A program made the translations under genes and the position numbers. 7,083 nt of DNA from Kiritimatiellia bacterium (GTDB lineage: Bacteria; Verrucomicrobiota; Kiritimatiellia; RFP12; UBA1067), in assembly GCA_017430155.1 (NCBI GenBank), contig JAFRNO010000742.1, forward strand, positions 1 through 7,083. The letters are read 5' to 3'. Shown one piece after another: positions 1 to 5,978 of this stretch. Below the pieces are notes generated by a model. It ran no database searches, had not been told where the DNA came from, and saw nothing but the letters and a program-made list of their open reading frames with translations. How positions within the stretch are numbered: position 1 is the first letter of the stretch; each line of letters starts with the position of its first letter.

Positions 1-437
1 CCCACCGTATCGCGCACCGTCGTCGTCCCCTTCAGGTAGAACCACCCTTCGTTGTTGCACTGGATTGTGGACTGGTACACGACCAAGTTGGAGATTGTGA
101 CGTCGGCCTGTCCTCCCCAGCCCATGATCTGGCTCTTGAACTTGTCGCCGCTCCCCGTGCCGCCAAGCGTCAGCGAGTTGCCCTTGAACACATGGGCGGC
201 GGTGCTGCCCGTGATACGCAACGAGTAGTTCGTCATCACGTAGTAGTCATGTGCATCCGATGGCGCTTCCCCGTTGCTCCAGTTGCCGGCCGCCTCGAAG
301 GAACGGACATCGACGTTGTTGGTTTTCGCGTCGCTTCGGAGCAGGTACACGTCGTCCGCCCGCGCAGCGACGAAAGCGCAGAACGCAGCAAGGCAAACGC
401 CCGCCAACCGTCCGGGCAAGTTTCCGATTTTCATCAT
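1..437 (-). CDS. Secreted beta-strand-rich (autotransporter-like) protein, N-terminal part only
   Basis: The gene runs off the left edge; 145 complete codons are visible and no stop is reached. The start is the ATG at 437-435, 10 bases after an AAGGAG. An ATG at 442 hits a stop after two codons, and the ATG at 434 lies further from the ribosome binding site. Residues 1-27 look like a Sec signal peptide: a lysine at position 3, an arginine at 10, a hydrophobic stretch (LAGVCLAAFCAFVAA), and an A-R-A cleavage motif before D28. No lipobox is seen. The mature part carries a W-S-N-G-x-x-P motif (53-59) and an F-K-G-N-S-L-T-L segment (84-91), followed by short glycine-separated strands. This pattern is typical of beta-helical passengers in Verrucomicrobiota-type surface proteins. 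A matching module occurs near residues 403-450 of the next gene upstream (632-3082). The exact function is unknown; an exported beta-helix protein is the likely reading. Confidence 0.8.
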   Translation of the reverse strand, partial: MMKIGNLPGRLAGVCLAAFCAFVAARADDVYLLRSDAKTNNVDVRSFEAAGNWSNGEAPSDAHDYYVMTNYSLRITGSTAAHVFKGNSLTLGGTGSGDKFKSQIMGWGGQADVTISNLVVYQSTIQCNNEGWFYLKGTTTVRDTV

Positions 438-447
438 GGCATGGCTT

Positions 448-453
448 CTCCTT
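448..453 (-). promoter_or_regulatory. Ribosome binding site AAGGAG deciding the start of the partial gene
   Basis: AAGGAG on the minus strand. It leaves 5 bases to the ATG at 442, which is followed by a stop after two codons, 10 bases to the ATG at 437, and 13 to the ATG at 434. This favours 437 as the true start. The surrounding TTTCAAGGAG matches the same position upstream of the 632-3082 gene. Confidence 0.7.
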
Positions 454-467
454 GAAATGTCATTCGA

Positions 468-496
468 ATTTTACCATGACACAGCGCGACCTTCAA
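468..496 (-). promoter_or_regulatory. Sigma70-like promoter for the partial gene
   Basis: On the minus strand TTGAAG (491-496) is followed after 17 bases by TAAAAT (468-473), close to a consensus -35/-10 pair. The expected transcript start near 461 gives a leader of about 24 bases ending at the ribosome binding site. The whole block aligns with the promoter at 3114-3143, including a conserved GAAAnTAGCGnTTGAA upstream box (here 492-507). This conservation in front of a second gene is the main support; no experiment backs it. Confidence 0.6.
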
Positions 497-535
497 CCGC
501 TAATTTCGGATGGGACAGATGCGATGGATGAAGGT

Positions 536-563
536 GACATGAGACAAGAGACGAGAGACCTGG
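536..563. repeat. Four imperfect 7-bp tandem repeats
   Basis: The plus strand reads GACATGA, GACAAGA, GACGAGA, GACCTGG in direct succession. In the transcript of the 632-3082 gene this would be a pyrimidine-rich tract just after the palindromes. It could assist transcript release or simply be slippage-derived sequence. There are too few copies to say more. Confidence 0.45.
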
Positions 564-641
564 CCACCTTGGCGGCGGACGGCGGTGGAACGCCGTCCCT
601 ACCGCATGGGGAGCCGCCATCTGGACGGCGTTTACCGGATG
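563..641 (-). repeat. Palindromic intergenic repeat, copy A (rearranged)
   Basis: Positions 563-604 are identical, base for base, to 3268-3309 (42 bp). Positions 597-619 repeat 3249-3271 with one mismatch, but the order of the blocks differs from the other copy. The block contains a perfect 8-bp stem (577-584 with 591-598, loop GTGGAA). The left hairpin is cut down to 4 bp (563-573). The segment 613-641 looks like a degenerate further unit that runs into the stop and last codons of the 632-3082 gene. It resembles REP/BIME-type bacterial interspersed repeats; no mobilising transposase is in the window. Confidence 0.8.
577..598 (-). terminator. Possible transcript-end hairpin after the 816-residue gene
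   Basis: A perfect 8-bp GC-rich stem with a 6-base loop lies about 33 bases past the stop codon. A clean U-run does not follow, only the CU-rich heptamer tract (536-563). It is therefore not a textbook intrinsic terminator. Roles in 3' end protection or Rho-assisted termination are equally possible. Confidence 0.35.
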
Positions 642-3082
642 AACATCGTCAGGCCGCCGTACCGGACCAGGGCGAGAAGCGTCACCGTGCCGTCCGCGTT
701 CGCGCGTTCCTCAATGCCCGTCACGTAGCCCTTGAACGGCCGCTGCACCTCCAGCATCCCCTTCACGCCGGCGGCCTTGTCGGCCGCCACCGTGCAGATG
801 GCGTACCGCGAGATGGGCGAGGGCATGTCGGTGAGTTCGCCCATGTCCACCATCACCGGCACCTTCGCCGTCACGCCCTCCGCGCGCGCGAACGGCGCGG
901 ACCACTTCGTGTTCCAGAAGCCGTACGCCGCCACGCCCGCGTCGGACGGCGCGCGGTCGAGCTTGATGCCGCCGCCCGCGAACTCCACCGCGAGGCCGTC
1001 CACGCCGTTCGTCGAGAGCGGCTTGATCCAGCCCTCCGCCACGACGAGCCCGTTCGTGCCCGCGAGCGGCGTCGCGCTCTGCGCCGATCCGCAGAACTTC
1101 GGCTTCACGGTGCCGCCGAGCGCGAGCGTGCCCGCGCCGGACTTGTGCAGGACGCCCGAGAGCGTAATCGGGCACTTCAGCGCGAGCGTGCGCCCTTCCG
1201 GCGCGACGACCTGCGTGTCCGCCCCCGCGAAGTTGATGCCGCGCGTCATGTCGTCCAGCACGCTCTCCGCGCGGCCGGGCTTCAGCGCCTGCCAGTTCTT
1301 GACCGTGAGCGCGTCGTACTGGTACGTCTTGAACGGCGCGCCGAGGTTGCGCGACTCGCACACCGCGAACATCATGAACTGCGTGGGGTTCTCGATGTCG
1401 GACGCATTGTGCTGCACGATCCACTTGCCCGTGAAGTTCGTGTTGATGTTCGCCGGCTCGAACTCACAGCACATTTCATAGGCGTTGGCATCAGGCCTGC
1501 GGATGCCCGCGATGACGTTGCACTGCCCCGAAATCGCGCTCTCCCAGCGCTGCGTCGTGTTGTTGCCGAAGGTGAAGAGGTAGGAATTGGCGCCGACGAG
1601 GTTGAGCGTGCCGCGAATGACCATCGGACCGTTCACCCAGGCGCGCATCGTCTGCGTGCCCGTGCTTCCGGTGTGGATGTTCAGCTCATCGAACTCATAC
1701 GTGCCGCTCGAGGAAAGCGTGATCGTCTTCATGACCGTCAGCGAACGACCGGGGAAATGGTAGTAGCCTCCCAATCCCTGCGGGATGGAGATGTAGCACC
1801 CGACGCCGGTGTAGAAGTCCGCCCCCGCGTTCTCCGTCGGCGTCTTGTTGTTGGACCACGTCGCCGCCTGATGGAACTTGCCGGCGTTCGCCGCGCCGGA
1901 ATTGTCCACGACCTGGCAGATGACCGGACGCCATGTCGCATACACGGCCGTCCAGTCGCCCTCGTCCACAACTTCTACCGCCGTCACGTTCGGCAACGCC
2001 GCAGGCGACGCGCCCGCGAGGCGGGACTTCTCCCCGACCTCCAGCTGTTCCTGCGTGACCGTGCCCGCCGATTTCGCCACGCGCAGGACGGCGATCCGCG
2101 TCACGTCGTTCGTCGCCGCAAGAATCGGCATCTCCATCGCCACGCGAATCTTGCCCGTAGCCGTGAAGGAATTCGTCACCAGCACGCAGCCGCTCCCGGC
2201 CTTCTCGTCGAAGAACCCGCGCACGGTAGAGCCGTTCGCCATCGTCAGCGTGTCCACCACGAGCGTGTTCGTGGCCGAGCTGCCGATCGACGAGGTGGCG
2301 TCAAGCGTCACCTTGGGGATGAAGATCTCCGCGCCGTCCGCGCCGTGTGCGCGGACCTCGCCGCACTTCGTGGCGTTCACATCCTTCGCCGCGAGGGACG
2401 TTCCGACGTAGAGGATGTTGCTGATCGTGTTGATCGTGCCGAGATACTCCGACATGTCGCCCAGGAAGTAGACGCGCCCCGACGCGTCGGATGGCGTCGT
2501 GATGCGCATGATCTGGTCTGCGTCGCCGACGATCTTCGCGGTCACCCAGAAGCCGTGGCCGAGGGTGGCATAGCCGGCCGTGGATGTCTGCCACGTAAAC
2601 GGCTTCGCCTGGGTGGTCCCCTGGAGCGTGACCGTGCCGCCGATGCCCCCGAGCAGCACATTGTCCTGGTTGATGATTATCAAGGAACCCGCGAGCACGA
2701 AAAGCCCGTCGTCCCCGAACACGATCCGGGACGGATGCGCGCACTTCCAGTTGATCGGGGCGTTGTCCAGCACGAAGCGCCCGCAGTCCAGGTTCAACTC
2801 CATCGCCGCCTGCCCGTCGGTGCGGGACCATGAACGAAAAAACTTGTTCGCGTAGTAGTTCGTGCCGGAATGAAGCGCGAGGTGGTCGCTCCAGAAATAC
2901 GTTTTCCCGTCGTTTTTGTCCGTGGTCTCCGAGAGCGGGCTGAATCCCGCGTTGCCGCTGACCAGCAGCCGCACATACCCCGTCGACGCGTCGTACACGG
3001 CGCCCTGCGCCGTGCCAAGGCAAAGAGCCGCCGACAGGCAAACGCCCGCCAACCGCCCGAGCAAAATCCTTCTTCTCGTCAT
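632..3082 (-). CDS. Secreted beta-helix protein with autotransporter-associated (PATR-type) repeat, 816 aa
   Basis: The start at 3082 follows AAGGAGGA with 8 bases of spacing. Residues 1-28 form a Sec signal peptide (R3-R5, hydrophobic stretch, cleavage near AQGA); no lipobox is seen. The mature protein is rich in Gly, Thr, Ser, Asn and short beta strands. Segments worth naming are a W-S-N-N-x-x-P module (409-414) with F-P-G-R-S-L-T-V (443-450), which matches the start of the partial gene at 1-437; N-x-N-F-T-G-K-W (547-554) and N-L-G-A (579-582), as in beta-helix passengers; and L-S-G-V-L-H-K-S-G-A-G-T-L-A-L-G-G-T (641-658), which fits the autotransporter-associated beta-strand (PATR) repeat. 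The protein ends L-T-M-F-I-R without an autotransporter barrel or a sorting signal I recognise, so how it reaches or stays on the surface is unclear. It has its own promoter (3114-3143). Function is unknown; adhesion or glycan contact at the cell surface is a guess from fold. Confidence 0.85.
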   Translation of the reverse strand: MTRRRILLGRLAGVCLSAALCLGTAQGAVYDASTGYVRLLVSGNAGFSPLSETTDKNDGKTYFWSDHLALHSGTNYYANKFFRSWSRTDGQAAMELNLDCGRFVLDNAPINWKCAHPSRIVFGDDGLFVLAGSLIIINQDNVLLGGIGGTVTLQGTTQAKPFTWQTSTAGYATLGHGFWVTAKIVGDADQIMRITTPSDASGRVYFLGDMSEYLGTINTISNILYVGTSLAAKDVNATKCGEVRAHGADGAEIFIPKVTLDATSSIGSSATNTLVVDTLTMANGSTVRGFFDEKAGSGCVLVTNSFTATGKIRVAMEMPILAATNDVTRIAVLRVAKSAGTVTQEQLEVGEKSRLAGASPAALPNVTAVEVVDEGDWTAVYATWRPVICQVVDNSGAANAGKFHQAATWSNNKTPTENAGADFYTGVGCYISIPQGLGGYYHFPGRSLTVMKTITLSSSGTYEFDELNIHTGSTGTQTMRAWVNGPMVIRGTLNLVGANSYLFTFGNNTTQRWESAISGQCNVIAGIRRPDANAYEMCCEFEPANINTNFTGKWIVQHNASDIENPTQFMMFAVCESRNLGAPFKTYQYDALTVKNWQALKPGRAESVLDDMTRGINFAGADTQVVAPEGRTLALKCPITLSGVLHKSGAGTLALGGTVKPKFCGSAQSATPLAGTNGLVVAEGWIKPLSTNGVDGLAVEFAGGGIKLDRAPSDAGVAAYGFWNTKWSAPFARAEGVTAKVPVMVDMGELTDMPSPISRYAICTVAADKAAGVKGMLEVQRPFKGYVTGIEERANADGTVTLLALVRYGGLTMFIR
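3036..3064 (-). repeat. Signal-peptide-coding repeat (paired with 391-419)
   Basis: The 20 bases at 3036-3055 are identical to 391-410, and the match extends to 29 bases (to 3064 and 419) with two mismatches. In both genes it encodes G-R-L-A-G-V-C-L of the signal peptide. The mature regions immediately downstream do not match at the DNA level, so conservation stops near the export signal. Confidence 0.8.
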
Positions 3083-3090
3083 GGAACAGT

Positions 3091-3098
3091 TCCTCCTT
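3091..3098 (-). promoter_or_regulatory. Strong ribosome binding site for the 816-residue gene
   Basis: AAGGAGGA on the minus strand, 8 bases before the ATG at 3082. It is a near-perfect anti-Shine-Dalgarno match and fixes the start. Confidence 0.8.
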
Positions 3099-3113
3099 GA
3101 AAGCTTTACCGGA

Positions 3114-3143
3114 ATTCTACCATTTCTGTGCCGTACCGTTCAA
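3114..3143 (-). promoter_or_regulatory. Sigma70-like promoter for the 816-residue gene
   Basis: TTGAAC (3138-3143) and TAGAAT (3114-3119) are separated by 18 bases on the minus strand. The predicted transcript start near 3107 gives a leader of about 25 bases. The upstream box GAAAATAGCGATTGAA (3139-3154) matches 14 of 16 bases at 492-507, in the same position relative to the partial gene. A shared regulator binding over the -35 region is possible but not shown. Confidence 0.6.
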
Positions 3144-3172
3144 TCGCTATTTTCCACGCTCGACCGTGCGGC

Positions 3173-3309
3173 GGCCGCGCAGGAGCGCGGCCCTCCCGGA
3201 AGGGTCGCAGTTTACTGCGACCGCCTTTTCGGGCGCAACAAGTTGCGCCCCTCCCGCATGGGGAGCCGCCACCTTGGCGGCGGACGGCGGTGGAACGCCG
3301 TCCCTACCG
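3173..3309 (-). repeat. Array of six palindromes, copy B of the intergenic repeat
   Basis: Six stem-loops lie almost end to end. 3173-3192, 3203-3222 and 3231-3250 each have a perfect 8-bp stem and a 4-base loop (AGGA, TTTA, CAAG), with three different stem sequences. 3251-3265 has a 5-bp stem, 3265-3281 a 7-bp stem, and 3282-3303 an 8-bp stem with a 6-base loop. The octamer CCCTCCCG or CCCTACCG (CGGKAGGG on the minus strand) begins in the last two stem bases of three of them (3191-3198, 3249-3256, 3302-3309). An inverted near-copy, CGGAAGGG at 3197-3204, leads into the second palindrome, giving a head-to-head pair as in BIMEs. Positions 3268-3309 recur exactly at 563-604. Confidence 0.85.
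3265..3303 (-). terminator. Tandem hairpins directly after the stop codon of the 890-residue gene
   Basis: In the transcript, the stem GGACGGCG / CGCCGUCC starts at the base right after the UAG stop. It is followed at once by a second stem, GCCGCCA / UGGCGGC. No U-tract follows, so classical intrinsic termination is doubtful. Strong structure at this place could still end or protect the transcript, and it separates this gene from the next promoter. Confidence 0.4.
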
Positions 3310-5976
3310 GATGATGATGCAGGCGCCGGATGGCAGCGCCGTGACGACGATGTTGTCCACCAGCACCCGGCCGCGGTCGTAGAGGTCCCACGGCTCGAGG
3401 CCCGCGACGCCGCCGGCGCCGATGAGGATTGCCGAGATGCCGCTCGTCGCGCCGACGCTGCTCCGCCGTGCCAGGCCGTCGACCGTCGCGAGCGGCTCGC
3501 CCGGCGGCGGCGTATCGATCTCAGGATGCGTCGTGCCCATGTCGTACACGCGGAACTTCCACGTTGCGGAACCGGAAATCGTGGTGCCCTCCAGCCGGTA
3601 CCAGTGATCGGTCTTGAGTGGCGGCACGCCGGCCACGGGGTTGGCGCCGCTGCCGTCCTGCACACGGAGAACGGTGTTCGTGTAGCGGCCAAGTGAGGAT
3701 GCTTCGTGAGAGAGTCCGAACGCCATGACGGAATCGTCTAATGGACGGGCGTCCCGCGCGTCGGAATACTGGCACATCTTGTCGCCGCCCAGGTAGATGT
3801 TGAGGAGCTGTCCGCCGACATTCAGCCACCAGCAGGGCGGACGCACGTCCGCGCGGAACGTCACGCGCTGCCCGCACGGCACCTCGTCAGGCAGCGGCTG
3901 CGTCAAGTAGAGAGAGTAGTTGTCGGGCGCCTTGATGGCGAGGAACCGGTTTGAATCGCCCATGATCCACGCCGTGCCCTCGCCCCTGTTCACGTGCTCC
4001 CACGCGTCCACGCCCACGCCCGTGTAGGCTCCGTGCACGAGTTCCGTCTTCTCCCGTTCGACGTACCGCTTGCGGTCGTTGAAGTCGTTGACGTAGATGA
4101 GCGTGCCCGTGCCGGATGTGGAGTCCCAGTCCTTCCAAACCTGGATGTTGTCCCACAGGACGTAGGTGTTCCAGTTGGTGCCCGCCCGGTAGGCGAACAA
4201 CGAGAAGGCACCGATGTTGGGGAGGTTGCTTTTGCTGTTGCGGAACGGGATGCTGTTCGTCGCATAGACGGGCTCGGCCGGCACGTCCACGCGGTCGTAC
4301 CTGCCGGCGTCCGGCCCCAGCGCGTAGAGCTCGTAGTCGTACTTCCGGGCGTCCAGATCCGCCGTCACGACCATCCGGTACCAGTTCGTGGGCATGCACG
4401 TCACGTCCGCGCTCTTCGTCGTGACAAGCCCCCCGCTCGCCGGCAGGTAGGCGGGCCGGAACTCGTTTGCCGACTCGCCCACGATGGCGCCGTAGCCGAT
4501 GTGGCGGGACGTGTACGTGCTCGGATCGCCCGACCAGTACGTGTCGCTGCCGAGCGCGAGGCACACGCGCGCGTCCTTCGCTGCCGTGACGCGCCATTCG
4601 CTCGGCAGGCGCACGTCGCCGGAAATGCGCACCTTGCCCGAGGTGATCGTCTCGCCGAGCGTCTGTGCCACCACGCCGTTGCCACTGGTCGAGGTAGGCG
4701 TGGAGGCGCGCAGCATGTTTCCGCCGGCCGTCTTCGAATCGACCACCATGAACCTGTTCCCGTCAGAGAGGCGCACCCAGTTGTCCATGCCCGGAACGCC
4801 CAACGCGGAGTTGTTCACCAGGAGCGTCTGGCTCGCGTTGTCCGGCGCGTTGCTCACCATGGCCGCGTAGGAGCTGAAGATGTCGACCGGCGAGACGGCG
4901 ACGTCCCTGGGGTAGGCGACCGTCGTGGCGGGCGTCGGCTGAATCCGGCGGAAGCGGCGCGTGTTGAAGTCGTTCTCGTAGAACGGCACGTACTCGCTCG
5001 TGCCCGGCGCCTTCCAGGCGAGGTAGATGTTGTCGTAGCACGGCGCGTTGGTGACGGCCAGGCTGGCGCCCGTGCCGGCCTTGAAGCGGTAGCCGTTGAG
5101 GCCGATGCCGACGATGCCACCCGTCTCCTCGTTCATCTCGTCGCGGAAAAAGTAGGTCTCCTTCGCGACGATGCGCGTGGCGGTGCCGTCGGCCTGCGCG
5201 TTCCGTCCGTCCGGCTGGCTCTCGCCGGCGTCCCAGACGTAACAGTTGACGCGCTGTTCGTCCAGGTTCACGTACACGCGCCAGCGGTACCAGTGGTCGT
5301 TGCACTCGTAGTTGTCGCCGTTCTTGCCGGGATAGAGCGTCTTGGTTTGCCCCTCCTCGCGGGAGTAGTATTGGAACTCCAGCCTGTTCTTGTCTTTCCC
5401 ATCCCAGTACGCGCCGAACAGACACGGGAATTTGGTGCTGGCGAGTTTCGTGTTCCAGACGGGATCCATGTACTTGCGGTACACGAGCAGGGCGCGCACG
5501 GCGTGGGTCGCTTCTTCCGTGTTGCCCCACACGGACGGACGGCGGATATCGATCTCGAAGCGGATCGTGCCGTTCGTGAACTCGTTGTGGAACGTATGGA
5601 TCGCGCAGCCCGAGCGCGCCGTGCTGCTGCGGAAGAGCGCGAAGTAGTTGTCGGAGGAGCCATGCACGGGATCGGTGGCGACGGCGAAGCCGGGCGGGGA
5701 ATCCATCGTCCCGCTGTCCATGTACGCCTTCATCCATCCGTCCTGCATCTCTTCCGGATGGTTCCAGAAGTTGAGCGGCAACGGGTTGCCGTTCCCGTAG
5801 TTCCGGTAGAGGGTGCGCTCGGGGTCGTAGTCGTACGACATCCAGCGGTCGCCAGGGAGCGTCGCCGCGCTCGTGCGCGTCGAGAAGTCGTTGCGGTAGA
5901 TGTCCTCCGCCAGCGTCACGCTTGCCATGAGCGCCACCAGCGCGCCCATTGCCACAAGTTGCGTGATCCTTTTCAT
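3304..5976 (-). CDS. Secreted protein with three tandem jelly-roll (LamG/concanavalin-like) modules, 890 aa
   Basis: The start chosen is the ATG at 5976, 7 bases after AAAGGAG. The in-frame ATG at 5982 has a spacing of only 1 base and would overlap the upstream stop. Residues 1-23 form a Sec signal peptide (M-K-R, hydrophobic core, T-L-A before E24). Three divergent modules follow, roughly residues 26-324, 331-616 and 626-882. Each has the same landmarks: an N-D-F opening (29-31, 335-337, 630-632), a D/S-N-R/Y-F-x-x-x segment, an I/V-R/T-F/I-x-x-D-x-R-x-P strand (138-147, 449-458, 706-713), an N/H-W-Y-R strand (228-231, 531-534, 791-794) and a closing x-D-N-I (315-317, 609-611, 874-876). This architecture resembles concanavalin-like sandwich domains, often carbohydrate-binding, but no catalytic residues are evident and the family is not identified with certainty. 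It ends A-C-I-I-I-R just before the palindrome array. No own promoter is seen, so co-transcription with the upstream nuclease gene is likely. Confidence 0.85.
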   Translation of the reverse strand: MKRITQLVAMGALVALMASVTLAEDIYRNDFSTRTSAATLPGDRWMSYDYDPERTLYRNYGNGNPLPLNFWNHPEEMQDGWMKAYMDSGTMDSPPGFAVATDPVHGSSDNYFALFRSSTARSGCAIHTFHNEFTNGTIRFEIDIRRPSVWGNTEEATHAVRALLVYRKYMDPVWNTKLASTKFPCLFGAYWDGKDKNRLEFQYYSREEGQTKTLYPGKNGDNYECNDHWYRWRVYVNLDEQRVNCYVWDAGESQPDGRNAQADGTATRIVAKETYFFRDEMNEETGGIVGIGLNGYRFKAGTGASLAVTNAPCYDNIYLAWKAPGTSEYVPFYENDFNTRRFRRIQPTPATTVAYPRDVAVSPVDIFSSYAAMVSNAPDNASQTLLVNNSALGVPGMDNWVRLSDGNRFMVVDSKTAGGNMLRASTPTSTSGNGVVAQTLGETITSGKVRISGDVRLPSEWRVTAAKDARVCLALGSDTYWSGDPSTYTSRHIGYGAIVGESANEFRPAYLPASGGLVTTKSADVTCMPTNWYRMVVTADLDARKYDYELYALGPDAGRYDRVDVPAEPVYATNSIPFRNSKSNLPNIGAFSLFAYRAGTNWNTYVLWDNIQVWKDWDSTSGTGTLIYVNDFNDRKRYVEREKTELVHGAYTGVGVDAWEHVNRGEGTAWIMGDSNRFLAIKAPDNYSLYLTQPLPDEVPCGQRVTFRADVRPPCWWLNVGGQLLNIYLGGDKMCQYSDARDARPLDDSVMAFGLSHEASSLGRYTNTVLRVQDGSGANPVAGVPPLKTDHWYRLEGTTISGSATWKFRVYDMGTTHPEIDTPPPGEPLATVDGLARRSSVGATSGISAILIGAGGVAGLEPWDLYDRGRVLVDNIVVTALPSGACIIIR

Positions 5977-5978
5977 TT

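Noticed and set aside
438..631. tRNA or small structured RNA gene in the intergenic gap
   Set aside because: No cloverleaf or known RNA motif is seen; the structure is explained by the palindromic repeats and a promoter.
251..2833. Very long plus-strand open frame (860 codons) opposite the 816-residue gene
   Set aside because: The translation is dominated by Arg, His and Ala with no domain, and it runs antisense to a gene with a strong ribosome binding site, signal peptide and recognisable repeat. Such frames are expected opposite GC-biased third positions.
3173..3309. CRISPR array
   Set aside because: The palindromes differ in stem sequence and are not identical repeats separated by unique spacers of constant length. 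No cas genes are seen.
3173..3309. Integron attC sites or insertion sequence ends
   Set aside because: There are no R/L core-site motifs of attC, no integrase or transposase, and no target-site duplication could be identified. The cassette idea here rests on homologous repeats, not on a recognised recombinase.
3097..3696. Plus-strand open frames running through the palindrome array
   Set aside because: They translate the intergenic repeats and the antisense of the 890-residue gene. Repeat-derived open frames of this kind are not evidence of a protein.
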